Part shown: positions 43,111 through 55,623 of the stretch, one piece after another | How positions within the stretch are numbered: position 1 is the first letter of the stretch | How the letters are laid out: every line of letters begins with the position of its first letter | Assembly (NCBI GenBank): GCA_014607495.2 | Contig: CP053170.1 | Span: 6,076,001 to 6,140,000, forward strand | Length of the DNA stretch: 64,000 nt | Reading direction: 5' to 3' | Source of the DNA: Carposina sasakii | Taxonomy: Eukaryota; Arthropoda; Insecta; Lepidoptera; Carposinidae | Position numbers and translations under genes: made by a program | The notes under the pieces: model-generated | Databases searched by the model: none | The model's input: the letters and a program-made list of their open reading frames with translations, nothing else | What the model was told of the DNA's origin: nothing

Positions 43111-45021
43111 GAAGATTTCTTGAATCTACGTCACATATACATACGCATATGACACAATTATAAAATGTTATTTAATTTACATACATACATACCTACACCG
43201 ACGTAATAATACCGAAGAAACAAAGACTAAGCAAGTCTGTCTGGGGGTAAACACAAGGTAAATAGACACAGTTATATTTGCGTTGATTTTTATCGCCTAA
43301 TACATAACACAACGAATTGAATTAAAATATACCTTATTTCACTTTTTTATATAAAAATTAGTTACCGTCCGTGATCTCTACCTACTCCTCTGGTATTGAT
43401 ATTATTTATCAAATACACACAAATATAATCCACACGGATGTGTTCCCGAAATGGGATAGCCAGAGCAGTGAATAAATAAGTTTCCAAGCTTTGTTTTTGC
43501 GTGGAATAAGGATAAAGTACTGTAATATAGATAAATTTTATCTAAATGGATTAACTGCAGCTATAGGATTAATAACGGATAATATTTAACACGCATACGA
43601 AAAATGTAACATATCTTTCTAAGTACAATCGGTTTTACTTTAATATTCGATCATGAAAAAAAAAAAAATATAGCAGTCTGGTGATAAATGCCTAATTACA
43701 TTTTTGCCTATTTTTACGTGAGCAATGAAAACAAAAAATTGTATAAGTGGGTTAGCTCCACTTTGATACTGTTATCAGTTTCAGAAGCCCCGGATATTCG
43801 GGGAAGGGTGAGTGCTTTTTATCCCGTTAAGATAGCAGTCGAACAATAGGTATCCAACTATCGAAAATAATTAAGAATGTCATTCCACTAAATTAGCATA
43901 GAATTAAAGCTATTAATTATTAATAAGTTGTATGCAACATGTACATACATATTAAAATATTTGCTTTCAGGGATTATATTTACAACAACATTCAAATTCC
44001 CAAGAACTCGGGAAGGAGTGTGCAAATAACAACGTCCCACACAGTTCATCTAAGGTCCCACATGGTAAAGAGTGAGCCTACTGCCGGCATTATAATGATA
44101 AAACATACATAAATAAAATAATCATAACAGTAAATCTACAACAAACAGAAAATAACTCAAAACCCCATCCCAGAGCACCTTATCAAACAACTCAACAAGA
44201 ATTTATAAAAAAGCATCCACTTCACCCAACCACCATTGTCTTAAAACCACATGCATCAAATGATCGTAAACAAGGCTTTTTAAAACCCTTCCAAAACCAC
44301 ACACCAGAAAAAAAAATTAAATACTAACTTTTTTAATTTTTCGCCGCGAAGAAAACTCACGTATACCACCACGGACGTTCGACCCGCTACTAGAACGTTA
44401 TCAAAGAATGAATAGAGTAAATTTTCAATGTAGAGTATGTATTATGTACAGCATTGTATAATAACAATACTAAGCATTCGTCGCGCAAGTTATTTATTCC
44501 TATTTGATTTGGAACGGTGTGTAAAAAACGCGAATGTATACCGCGCATATAATGTTAAACACACTCTAAGCACTGTTTAAGATGACGATTGACAGCTAAA
44601 CGTATGAAATGTCTGTTATAGACTATTTTTTTTACAATGTTTATAATATGGTTGGAAACAAAACAAGAGCTGAAATAGAGATGCGCCTTTTACCTATTTA
44701 GGCTATTTATTTACTGTTTATCCGGAATGTGCCTTTTAGAATTTATACCTGTACAGACGCAGATAACGAATAATTCTGTACCATGACACTTAATATTTAT
44801 TTCCGTCATTCGTACATAAATATTATTGCCTGCATGTACGCCTGTATGCTTAGTGGCCGCGGCGCGACAAAGACGGCAAAACATCTACACGCAAATGACA
44901 GATGAATAGGGAGGTGTCATTGTACGGAATTCTTCGTAATCCGTGTTCTGTGGTTTGGTTGGTCAGTTTCTTTGAAAATGCTATTATATAATTTGATTTA
45001 ATTAATGTACCTACCTGCAGT

Positions 45022-45230
45022 TTCTCACTGCTGGGCAAACATCTTCGTAATTAATGGGGGGAGATTGGACCATGGTTCCACCACACTGGTCCAGTGGGTT
45101 TATGCCAGAGCCTTGCTCGTTAGGCAACAGACACGTGTAGATGAGGTTGGCTTGGGCTCCAGATGATGTTGTGAGGAAATCTCCCGTCCCTGGATCATCG
45201 ACTGCGGCGCAACTAAAGCAATAACAATTT
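45022..45230 (-). repeat. RTE-type fragment, reverse orientation
   Basis: CTCACTGCTGGGCAAACATC and CATGGTTCCACCACACTGG are recognisable pieces of a repeat whose other copies are at 27095 and 53831. Confidence 0.5.
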
Positions 45231-45359
45231 TCGGAAAGAGGAAACACGGACTGTACATAAACTATGTACCTATAACATGCAACTAGAGACAACAATCTCG
45301 AAATGTAGCAGACTGAAGTGGCAGGGGGCTGATGGTCACATCTGTCGTAGAACCGATGC

Positions 45360-45541
45360 ACGGTGAAGCGGGTTCTCGAATGGAGACCGCTCCTCGACAA
45401 GCGAAGCGTAGGACGCCCTCCGGCCAGACGGACCGATGATTTAAAGAGGGCGGCTGGTAGTGATTGGATGGCTAAAATGGGAGATCGAGCCTTGTAGCGT
45501 GCTCTGGGGAAGGCCTAGCAGTGGACTGCAATAAGCTGACG
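45360..45541 (+). pseudogene. RTE-type LINE ORF2 C-terminal fragment
   Basis: The forward translation reads RR-GRPPARWTDDLKRAAGSDW then MAKMGDRAL and a degraded GEA-QWTAIS end. This is the usual C-terminus of RTE-clade ORF2 (GRPP.RW.DD pattern). It runs into the same GCTCTGGGGAAGGCC / AGCAGTGGACTGCAATA tail seen at 9370-9640, tying that tail to RTE elements. Confidence 0.7.
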
Positions 45542-46880
45542 AGAGAGATGGCAAATATCTATGAAGAAAGATAATAAAGATATGAGCGAAAACGTCATGA
45601 GTCCGGTCGAATCAACAATGCGCGACCTCTTGAGGGTTAAACCTATCTATTATGATTCTTATACTATGGTATTGTGTTGTAGAAGCTGTTTTATTGCAGA
45701 TTAACTTATCTCCACTTGTATCCGAGCCATCGAGTGGTCGATTATGTTTCGAAACATGATAAGTCTGTGTAAATACATTATTGATTACAGTGACAAGTTT
45801 AAAATGTTTGATATCAATGGTGGTAGTTAAGCATCAACTAATGTTTGGGACATTTTGGCCAAAAAAGATACCTATTCTATTGTATGCAGCTATAATGTAT
45901 TAAGAAAGGTATATTTAATTATTCGCCATAAAAATCATTTCACTTTACACCGTAATATGACTGGAATGTCCAAATCAGACCAAAGTTATTAGAACAAAGA
46001 ATATTGAAGATATATCTAGCCAAAACATACATTGATTCAGGTATGATTTACCTACAAAAAAACACATTCTTTATCTATTTTCTGTCTTCTTCATTCTCAC
46101 TAGCTCTATTATACACAAAGCAAGCTTTTTTAATGACAAATATACACTGAGGGCCTTTTAAATATAATGCTGTTGATAATAAAGTATCAATGGAATACTT
46201 TATGGATATTTTGGATAATCCTTTCTGGTTTAATATTCTGGACCAATATGTCACAATAGTTTTGTCATAGCTTTGATGAATCAGTTAGGAAATGTTACTT
46301 TATATTAGAAACAAGTTACTTTACATGGAGGAAATTTACTTTACATATAGACAAGGTATATACAATTTAGATATATACAAGGTGCAAAAATGGAAAGAAA
46401 CAATACTGTTACTCATATCTAAAGCTGAGCTTTATAGCATGGGGAAGTAATGACAAGCATGCAAGTGTGTTTAGAACTATGGTTTGGTTTGTAACTATTA
46501 GTGTTTATGAGAGTGCTTTAGTAAAAATGTGTAAGTATAATATGTATGTACTTCAGTAGGATTTTAGCACTTGCCTCTCTAGTTGTACAAAAGTACTGTA
46601 CTAAATAATGTCACTTGAGTTTTAACTAACACTGCATCTGACAAAAAATACTAAATTTTTATTACATGAAAACTGAATCAAATACCTATTCTTTAACTAC
46701 TGTACAAATAAGTGATTTGGGTAAAATTGTGCTGCACTCTTCTGAAAATGGAGTATTTTGATATGCATTGTTAGAACTTAAGCTATGTGCTATGCTGTGT
46801 ACAGATGTTTAGGATGAAGGGGGCTATGGATGAGGCACCTGGGAAACCCCCAGGGATGTGTGATATCCAATCCAACAATC

Positions 46881-47020
46881 ATCTCATCATCATCATCATC
46901 ATCAGCCTATTGCAGTCCACTGCTGGACGTAGGCCTCCCCCAGGGCACACCACAAAACTGCCATCGGGGGTATTTGCACAGTCACCACTCTGGGCAGGAG
47001 GGTTGGTGACCGATCCGACC
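46881..47020 (-). repeat. RTE-type tail with ATC microsatellite
   Basis: (ATC)n followed by AGCCTATTGCAGTCCACTGC and GACGTAGGCCTCCCCCAGGG, truncated at its far end. Confidence 0.75.
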
Positions 47021-48579
47021 GAACAATCATCTATTAAGTCCATAATGTCAATGAATTTGATTGGTGATATTCCACATATCTACAGCAACATAGCATAGCA
47101 CATCAGCACAAGTAGCATGACCCGCAAAACATGATATGATAAACCAATTTAGTCTACATTTAGCCTGTCAAAATACGATAAATATAGCCCCCATGTTGAA
47201 TTTTGTATAGAGAAGATACAATATCCACAATGCGTGGTCATGCTAGGGGGGTTGTGGTAAAAAGGCAGCCGAAAGTTATGACATTCAGAAGGGCTACAAA
47301 GATTAGCAACAGAAACACATTATGCCTAAAAAATGAATACACATGACCATCATCACAGATTATTTTGTATTAAATCAGATGTTGTCCGGACTCCAGTTTA
47401 GCAGGAAATCTACATTTTTAGTTGATCTGACTGCAGTCTAATCTAACTTAAGGTTAATTTATAAGAAGGTACACATAGACATTTATACAGTTTGAATTAG
47501 AACGAACTATTGTTACATACACTAATAATATACATATTTACCTACTAACTTTATGAACAATATACATACCCATTTTCAGCAGGCTTCATTTTATATTATT
47601 TTAAGTAGCACTTCACGCAATAACAGATGCAATGTAGCAAACAAAACTACCTATTATAATGAATCTTCAAGGTATGAAGGTATTTAATCTTTAAATTAGA
47701 CTTACATAACCTCAATGAGTATTTCGTAAAAATGATAAATAATGTAATTCTAGGTAGGTAGTCAATTAAGTATAAATAACACTTCAAAACACATTTTATT
47801 GAGCAGAAAAAGTTTTCCAGTTTTTATTATGGTTTTTATATTAACGGAACGAGGGGTACATACAAAACATTTATTTTCTAAAGATTTGTTTTGATTTTTT
47901 TTTGTCAACAAACAAAATTATTATTATTTTTTAAGTTTATCCCGAAGGAAAGGCAAGGGGAACTAAGCCCATACAGCCTAATCATTGTTTAGTCAAATGT
48001 ATTCTGAATTTATGATGAATGACAATGATGATGAATGGAAACGTCGGGAAAATCCTCAAGAACAAGTGTAAAGTTAGTCAAAATGAAAAATTATTGCAGA
48101 AACAACTTACATGCGCCCATGAAGAGATCGTAATCCGGCTAAAGTTTTACTCGGCTTACCTGCGTATAAAACCATGCACACGCACTAGATTCACATCACA
48201 AGTAATAAAAATATAACTTATCTACCAGAAAACATCACTTTACGGACACATGTAAGCCATTTACAAATAAATTTTGATTTTCACAAGAAAATTACACCTG
48301 CACCCTTCCAGCTTTTCCCGCCGAATCCAAACAAATGTACTTTATTTTTAGAGTTCCGTAGCCAAATGTCAATGAAAACCGAATGAACCCTTATAGATTG
48401 GTCATTGTCTGGCTGTTCGTAGCATCCACATACAGAGAGACGTTGGTATTTTTTGCTAGTGCTCTTATTTAGTTTTATATATAGGTACATACATAATAGT
48501 CACGTCCATAATCCCACAAAAGGTTGGTCAGATCAGAAGTGTGCAAATTCTACATCTACTTTTCACCAGTTACTACTAA

Positions 48580-49103
48580 GGCCAGCCATAGACGGACTGC
48601 TTAGAGCAGTTGAGACTCATGAGAGCAGTCGTGTTGCGGTTGGAGGCGACTGCAGTCCTAATGCTTCAAGCAGTTCTTGTGCGGTTGTTGTGAAGTCGTG
48701 TCCGACCGCAACACGAATTGCTCTGCTGCTCTCAGTTGCAACATGGATTCAGACGAGGAGACACTACTTCTTGTGCTATTATTACGCAAGCGAAGGCGTA
48801 GAAAACGTCGTAGAACGTGGATACGTCGATTGCGGGGCGTGGAGAAGAGTAAGAGGCGAGCAGTCGGAACGGACCGCTTCAAGCGGCTCGTGTAGTACGG
48901 CGGGTCGACCAGCTATTTGCAGCCGGCAGCACGGCAAAATTCGACTGGACGCCGACTGCATTTTTAGCTGCGCTGCAAACGAACAGCTTGAGCGGTCCGT
49001 GTATTGAGAATGTCAATTTTGTATTGAAACTGCATATCTCCCAATAGCGACCGCTTGAAGCTGTTGGTGCCGACTGCTCCAAGCAGTCTGTCTATGGCCG
49101 GCT
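48580..49103. mobile_element. 524-bp PIF/Harbinger-type MITE
   Basis: GGCCAGCCATAGACGGACTG at the left is inverted as CAGTCTGTCTATGGCCGGCT at the right, and TAA flanks both ends (48577-48579, 49104-49106). The inside is built of variant AGCAGT/GACTGCT and CTTCAAGCGG motifs in both directions. An open frame crossing it is fortuitous. Confidence 0.8.
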
Positions 49104-49104
49104 T

Positions 49105-49160
49105 AAGAACCACATGGTAAGGGGTGAGCCTACCGCCGCTTTTGGGCACAAATACAACAA
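49105..49160 (+). repeat. Short dispersed motif (GTGAGCCTACCGCCG)
   Basis: CCACATGGTAAGGGGTGAGC and CTACCGCCGCTTTTGGGCAC recur at 44048-44095 and in reverse at 56293-56342. It is an end of an unidentified repeat. Confidence 0.6.
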
Positions 49161-49315
49161 TTTAGCGACCGGTAACGAATCCAATATGAAATGTTTTCGT
49201 ACTATTAAGTGTCAGAGCCTCATCCACTAAATAGCAGGTTGCACCACGGGCAGGCGAGGTTGACTTTGGATCCTATTGAGGTATTAGTCGAACCCACTGG
49301 CACTCTAGTTTTATA

Positions 49316-49574
49316 CAGGGTGTAACAAAAAGGGTATGTTAAGCGAAAAGCTACATAAATAGCCCACTATAGAGAACCTATCCACAAAATTTGAGTCTCG
49401 AAATCACATGTTTGTTTTTCAAGATTGTATGAAAATGCCTGAGATATTTAAAAATTCTCCATGCTCTCGGAAAAAATAAACACGTGAATTCGAGTTTCAA
49501 ATTTTGTGGATAGGTTCTCTACAATGGGCTATTTAAGTAGCTTTTCGCTTAACATACCCTTTTTGTTACACCTG
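49316..49574. mobile_element. CAGGGTGTAAC-family MITE, best-preserved copy (259 bp)
   Basis: Long terminal inverted repeats of over 35 bp (CAGGGTGTAACAAAAAGGGT, then ATGTTAAGCGAAAAGC) bound by TA. The inner half is also nearly palindromic, so the whole transcript could fold back. Confidence 0.88.
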
Positions 49575-50168
49575 TATACATCGGGAGTATTTGGAACTTC
49601 CGAACTAGAAGATAAATTACTTTAATTTAGTCATCAGGTAAAGTAAGCTGGAGAAAAACTAAAAAAATCAGTAAACAGATACCTTAAATAAATATGTTAA
49701 CGTAGCCTACGGAACCTAATATGAAAGAGTCCGACTCGTTCTTGAATCCTTTTTAAATTTGCTTATACCATACCAAAGATAAATTTTCTCCATACAGCCT
49801 TGCCCATTGCAAAATTATTAATTTGTATTCTAGCAGAAAATAGCGCCATAATACCGTCCCATCCACGGAGTTCCTACCAAAACGCAATGCAAGGTCTTTT
49901 GGTATCACAAAATCTCTATCTTACCGAAAAGCTGAAAAGATAACAAAACGTTGGATAGTATAATTACATTTATTACTTTTGGCTGCGTGTAAAAGTGTTT
50001 CCTTAGCTTTTGGAATTGGAATTTAAGAAACAAATACAATGTTGCAAGAAAAAGAAAATTAACCTGAAAATAATGTAATATACAAAAATTATGTTTCTTA
50101 AGCTTTCATGTTGCACGTGACTAGACATTACTAAGCATTTTTGAAGTTTAGAAAGACTGCTTAGATAT

Positions 50169-50290
50169 ATAATAGATGCGCGAACGTAGCAAGTGCGAAT
50201 TTTTTTCTCGTATTTACCACATAATTTGTCTATTACCTTCTCAAAAATTCAAGCTCTACCGAGAATTTCTGACCATTGCTAAAACATGAG
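50169..50290 (+). repeat. Direct repeat pair, copy 1
   Basis: ATAATAGATGCGCGAACGTA through CTCTACCGAGAATTTCTG matches 50976-51092 in the same orientation with scattered differences. Confidence 0.7.
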
Positions 50291-50349
50291 ATAGGTTACA
50301 ATCGGGTAGATATTACCAAGAATTTTTATGGTTGAATGTTAATAACATT

Positions 50350-50470
50350 TTTATTCTTATTCTTTATTGTACACATACAATAAATTATATACAGACAGAA
50401 ATTATGAAAGAAAATGTACAAAGCCGTGCTTATGCTTATCCCTGAGAGAGATTTCTTCCAGCAAAACATT
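50350..50470 (-). repeat. LINE-type 3' tail, family C
   Basis: Second clear copy of the TTCTTTATTGTACACATACA / GAAAATGTACAAAGCCGTGC repeat, extending to GAGAGATTTCTTCCAGCAAA, which is shared with 62164-62270. Confidence 0.6.
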
Positions 50471-50975
50471 TGGGAAAGTAATAATCTTATTCTTATAAGA
50501 ATAAATGATCATAATCATACCTATACGTAAAATTACAATTTGATTATGTGTTCAAATGAGGTAGTAATAAGCCTTCAAAGTTAAGTGGGCAAGTCCATTT
50601 TTCAAATATGAAATTGATTGAAAATTATAACATCACATGTCCACCTGCATCAATTACAGGAACTTTTGTTTTGTGACCATATTTATAAACGCAATATGTA
50701 TTTAATTTATAGCTGTAGAACAAAAGTTTATTTACGCACATACAAGTTGCATAATGAGTGACGTCACGTCGTGGTAGCCGTTTGTATGGAGCATTTTTTG
50801 GCAAGTCTAAAATTGTGATTTTCAAATCGTTATAATAATATCCCGGAAAGTTTTCACGCTAGCGAAGTTTTTCTTTCGTAAATGTTTATTTTATTTTATG
50901 ATCTTTCGATATTGATACAAATAAAAAAAACTGTAAATGACCCTATTATTGAAGACTGAATGACTGCTCAGTCAC

Positions 50976-51092
50976 ATAATAGATGCGCGAGCGGAGCGAG
51001 CCTGAAATTTTTTCTTGTATTTACCATATACCTCACGTAAGAAGTCTATTAATTTTTGAAAATTCAAGTTCTACCCGAGAATATCAGTGAGG
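50976..51092 (+). repeat. Direct repeat pair, copy 2
   Basis: ATAATAGATGCGCGAGCGGA through TTCTACCCGAGAATATCA; see copy 1 about 800 bp upstream. Confidence 0.7.
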
Positions 51093-51246
51093 ATCCGAGG
51101 GCCCCCTGAGTTTGAGGGCCCCGGGGCATTTCCCCGCCTAGCTCCTAGGTAGCTACGCCACTGGCCCTCCAACTTGAAGGGCCGCCTGAGCTCCGGGGAC
51201 CTGGTGCACTGCACCACTTGGCCCTATGATAACTACGCCACTGGAT
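51090..51246. repeat. GC-rich repeat end with two CTACGCCACTGG boxes
   Basis: Two related units of about 75 bp each end in CTACGCCACTGG and contain GGGCCCCCTGAG / GGGCCGCCTGAG. The surrounding DNA is AT-rich, so this is probably an inserted element end. Confidence 0.5.
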
Positions 51247-51641
51247 GCGAGTAAAATATTCCGTAAGTACTTACTTACATAAAATAAATTCAGTGGTACA
51301 TATTCAAATTTTTCAAATGCAAAATCATTTTTCGACATGAAAGCATTAACAACTTGTTTGTCGATGGTCTTTTTATAAATGTTAGGTACTATGTTCGTAC
51401 CCCAAAATGAAACCGCTACCAAACAAAAAAAGGGGGTGAATTTAAACAACATTAAAAAAAATCGCAAAGCTTTTGCTTTGGAAACGGTCCCCACCCCAAG
51501 GTGCGATTTGTTATGGTCTGTCAGGCATACGTTGGCGATTCGGGGTTTAATAGCCACCAACGTGGACCTAAGCCCGGGCGCGGGGTGTAAATGATAAAAA
51601 ATAGGGATTATTTTTTCTCCGCTGACAACATTGTATTCCTA

Positions 51642-51669
51642 TCTCTTTCGCTCCCCGTCAGTTTTCAAG
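51642..51669 (+). promoter_or_regulatory. RpS7: Candidate RpS7 transcription start with TOP-like tract and non-coding exon
   Basis: A pyrimidine-rich tract (TCTCTTTCGCTCCCC) followed by a short segment ending AAG before GTAGCC resembles the 5' terminal oligopyrimidine start of ribosomal protein genes, with a donor site after a very short 5' UTR exon. The coding exon begins right after an AG at 52047-52048, so an upstream untranslated exon is required. This is inference from position and sequence. Confidence 0.45.
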
Positions 51670-52048
51670 GTAGCCGACTCTGCCTATTTTTTGATAATTT
51701 TTGTAATTTTAATGAAAATATTGGTTAAATAATAGTTTATTCCCTTAATTTATTACCTGAATATTCTATTAATTCCAATTTTTTACTGGTTACGGTAACG
51801 ATCATTTAGATATTTTGTGGTGACAAAACTGTGCCTTCGGAACTCAACGTTGTTTTTATTGGTTATCATGATATTAAATCTCAGGATTTCAATAACAATT
51901 TATTAAAATATAACCTTATACTGTCTAGAGACGTGCCTGTGAAATTCAGTGAAAAGAAATGTTTCTATAGTTAAATATTTCTATAAAATATTTTCTAACC
52001 TATACGGTGGTGAAGTGTCATGCTTTAATCGGTGATTGTGAATTCCAG

Positions 52049-54503
52049 ATGAGTACGAAGATCATCAAAGCGACAGGCGCTGAAGCTGATGGCTTTGAGA
52101 CATCGATCTCACAAGCGCTGGTAGAGTTGGAGACCAACTCCGACCTCAAAGCTCAACTCAGGGAGCTTTACATTACCAAGGCCAAGGAAATTGAACTACA
52201 CAACAAAAAAGTGAGTAGAAAACGAGAAAACTACCTATCAATCGTTGAACAAAGATCTGAAGGCCTTCTTCATTCAGTTTCCTTTTTTCCTGAGTAAAAT
52301 TTTGGAACCTAATCCCGTACTTTATTCTTTGTTGAGAGTTGTTTACTTATTACATACACTAGAACATAAACAGGTTTATAGGTAATTGCATAGTAAGTAA
52401 AAGAGAATTCTTTGCAGCTAATGATGTTAAATAACTCAGTAATGTAACCAACAAAGTGGTGTTTTTAGTGTGGTATGTAGTGTTATTTTTTGACAAATAC
52501 CAAGATGATAATGTTTTAGCTATCTGCTGCATTTACTGTCTTATGTTATCTGGCTGCATAGTTTAAAAAAAAATCAAATAATTAACTTAAAAAAGAAATG
52601 GGTTGTAGGATAAAAATATGGTAGAAGCACATCACAATCCATGTATTTCTCAGTCTTGTAAAAGTAAAAACACCATGCATTTGTTTATGATGTTGAGAAC
52701 TGTTATAAGAAGCCTTTTAAACCAACAAATATCCATGAGAATTAATTATAGTTAAAACCTAGCAGTTCCATTTTTAGTATTAACAATTATTGTAAGCAAC
52801 TGTAATCATAATATTTACATACTGAAAATTGAACAAATAGGAGCACTTCCACAAGTCAGCTCTTTCTTCTATGAACATTTAACTTAAAACATTTTCTTTA
52901 CAGTCCATCATCATCTATGTGCCGATGCCCAAGCTGAAGGCTTTCCAGAAGATTCAGATCCGGCTGGTCCGAGAACTAGAAAAGAAGTTCAGCGGCAAGC
53001 ATGTAGTGTTCATTGGTGACCGCAAAATTCTGCCCAAACCCAGTCATAAGACACGTGTAGCCAACAAACAAAAGAGGCCCAGATCTAGGTAATTATATGT
53101 TGTAAATCTAAATGATTTCCTGTGCTGATGCGAGGCTTCACTAAAATACTTACATTCCTTTCATGCATGTTGTAAGAGATGACTATGAATGTCAGGGGAG
53201 TTCTCAGATGATGAGACTTGATGCAACTTGTCACTGATCTTTAGATCTGGCCCCCACTTTGCTAAATGTGGCTGTGGCATGGCCTTGCTGCTGTTCTGGC
53301 TGCTTAATTAAATAATAAAGAAGAAAGACAAAGTTAAAGCCTACGATAAAGCTTTTGTATATTATCTTTGTTAATATTATTACCTTTTATGTCTTCTGTG
53401 TGTACAATAAAGAATATTAATTATATAAAAGATTATATTTAGTCTTTAGAAAATAATTATTTATGTTTATGCCTATATCCTAAATATTAATATTTGAACC
53501 TATTCAGGGTCTAAATTTGATTCATGAATAGAGCAAGATGCTCAAGGAAATATATAGCTACTTACTACTCTTTTATCATATATAGTAATTTATGCATAAC
53601 AGTGGTAGTAGTGGGTAAAAGCAAAGCAACAAGCACCAAATAACATATTTTCCTTTACCTTTCAGAACACTAACTTCAGTATATGATGCTATCCTAGAAG
53701 ACTTGGTGTTCCCCGCTGAGATTGTTGGCAAACGCATCAGGGTCAAACTAGACGGCTCACAGCTCATCAAGGTGCACTTAGACAAAAACCAACAGACCAC
53801 AATTGAACACAAGGTAATATTTTTAAAATGTATCCTACAGCTGGGCAAAGGCCTTTCCACTATGCTTTGGTATAAATGTCTTAGATATCCTATCTAATAA
53901 TCCATTGCACATCTCTGGTGCAAATGCAGCCATAAACCAGACTAAATCTCACAATCCTGCACCTTCTCTTGACATTTCTGGAGGTGTGCCCATGTGGTTA
54001 ACTTTGGTGTTTCTGATATTTGATTACTTCTCGCATAGCCAATTGTTACATGATTCTGTGGGGCATGATGTAGCTTCTACCACTCAGGATCATTTATTAA
54101 AGTGAAATGAAGACTTCTCTGAAGAAGTGACTCAAGAAGACATTTATTTTTTGCGATCTTCTGTCTGTCTGTTGCCCTTACACCACTGCTAGGTGTATCA
54201 TCATTTGGCATAAGGGTCAGTGTATAACATTTAAGGCATTTGAGGATATGGCTACTTTATGATTTTGGAAAATAATTTTAAATAAATGTGTGCTATCATT
54301 GAAAGGTGCTAGCTAAGGTGGTATACCTTAGGGTTAGACCACAACAGCTGTCAGCACATTTTCGCTCTTTTCTATTGTTCATCTGTCAACTGCTATTTCT
54401 CAAGATTTTATTTGTATTGTTTCAGGTTGACACCTTCCAGTCTGTATACAAGAAGCTTACGGGGCGTGAAGTCACTTTTGAGTTCCCCGAACCTTACTTG
54501 TAA
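52049..54503 (+). CDS. RpS7: 40S ribosomal protein S7 (eS7)
   Basis: Exons 52049-52210, 52904-53088, 53666-53813 and 54426-54503 join in frame to 190 residues, full length for the eS7 family. The protein is a structural component of the small ribosomal subunit. Diagnostic stretches include [53 protein letters not shown] and TFEFPEPYL. The ATG is directly preceded by a 3' splice site, so the 5' UTR is in a separate exon. The highly conserved core is intact, with no sign of pseudogenisation, and the presence of introns rules out a processed copy. Intron 2 (53089-53665) contains a dispersed repeat also found in a Gale intron. Confidence 0.98.
53125..53300 (+). repeat. Dispersed repeat in RpS7 intron 2
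   Basis: GCTGATGCGAGGCTTCACTA, TTGTCACTGATCTTTAGATC and GCTAAATGTGGCTGTG match 38925-39105 in the same order. Confidence 0.6.
53831..53885 (-). repeat. RTE-type tail fragment in RpS7 intron 3
   Basis: CAGCTGGGCAAAGGCCTTTCC is related to the CTGCTGGGCAAAGGCC motif at 27095 and 45022. Confidence 0.45.
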
Positions 54504-54521
54504 ACTAGACCATAACTTTAC

Positions 54522-54527
54522 AATAAA
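54522..54527 (+). terminator. RpS7: RpS7 polyadenylation signal
   Basis: AATAAA 18 bases after the stop codon, which fits the very short 3' UTRs typical of ribosomal protein genes. Confidence 0.75.
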
Positions 54528-55623
54528 ACAAAAACACTAATTTACATCTTTCATTTAGAATTGTACTTTCTTTTACAGAAAATATTCCATATTGCTCTTT
54601 TTAAAAACTTGTTATGTTCATTCTAAACTTGAACATTGAGTGCAAGTGAAACCTATAAATTTACAAAACATCATAAAAATTTTATGTGATTATTACCAAT
54701 GAAAACAACAGGATGTAAAAAAGATTATTTATTATTATTACATAACTCAGTCCATACCATAAATATCTACCTACAATTAAAATATTTTTACAAAGTACAA
54801 CACCAATATAATACAATAAATTAAATTTAGAAATGTATAAAAACCACCAATAAGAGAGTCGTTTTCAATTGAGTCAAATGCAAGGACAGTCCATTATAAT
54901 ATTTTTTTGCTAATGCAGTACACATTTTTCCCGTAAAAGTGCACAATAGCAAAAGAACTTTGAATTATAGTTAGATAACAATAAATATTGCGCTTAGACT
55001 AAACAAGGCTTACGTGTTTTAATTTATTGGTGGATTAGTAAACATAACACGTGGCCCTGTGTCATTTTATAAAATGTGTGAGCAAAAAATTGCTGTTTAT
55101 TGGCTTTTCCTTCAAACTCACATGAAGGAAGAGCTAGCCCATGCTTTGGTACATATTATACAACTGAAGTAGATACCGCGGGTTCTTTGTTTCAATTCCA
55201 TAACATATTAATCACCATTTTTACATTTATTTTATACTTATTACAATTAACACCACAGTTAAAATTCAAAATAACTGTAGAAAATAATTTATTTGAATTA
55301 AAATTAGAAGGTACATAATGTCTTCGTTAGACTAGTTACATATTCAATTATAATTCTAAATTATTATCGTAATGTAATTTTACATTAAAGTTATTTATAT
55401 ACAAGTTATGCTTGCCTGTATGTATATTTTCCCATTTCAAACCCATTTGAGGTAGATCTCAATCAAGAGAATGAAAATTATGGGAGGAGGGCCCCAATCA
55501 TGTAGATTAGTAGAATTCTTAACTTCTTATTTAGTTACATACATAGGTATGCATGCAATTTGACATAAAATCGAAGCATAACAAAGAACCACTTTACTAA
55601 AGGTTCTCACAAACCCCAAACAC
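54528..55623. other. Convergent intergenic region between RpS7 and PEX13
   Basis: About 1.1 kb of AT-rich DNA between tail-to-tail genes. TTTATT at 55226-55231 is a minus-strand AATAAA that could end PEX13 transcripts. No repeat or exon was recognised. Confidence 0.55.

Larger units (their letters stand above)
40021..51640. other. Intergenic region between Gale and RpS7, repeat-rich
   Basis: About 11.6 kb without a recognised host gene. It contains an inverted repeat pair (40521-40692 and 41466-41642), an RTE-type ORF2 C-terminal fragment (45360-45541), other RTE tails, a 524-bp Harbinger-type element (48580-49103), a CAGGGTGTAAC element (49316-49574), and a direct repeat pair at 50169 and 50976. 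The untranslated first exon of Gale should be in the left part but was not located. Confidence 0.65.

Noticed and set aside
48453..49007. 184-codon open frame
   Set aside because: It crosses the boundary of the Harbinger-type element at 48580-49103, is low in complexity and resembles no known protein.
51153..51594. Overlapping open frames upstream of RpS7
   Set aside because: No similarity to known proteins on either strand, and the area includes a GC-rich repeat end.
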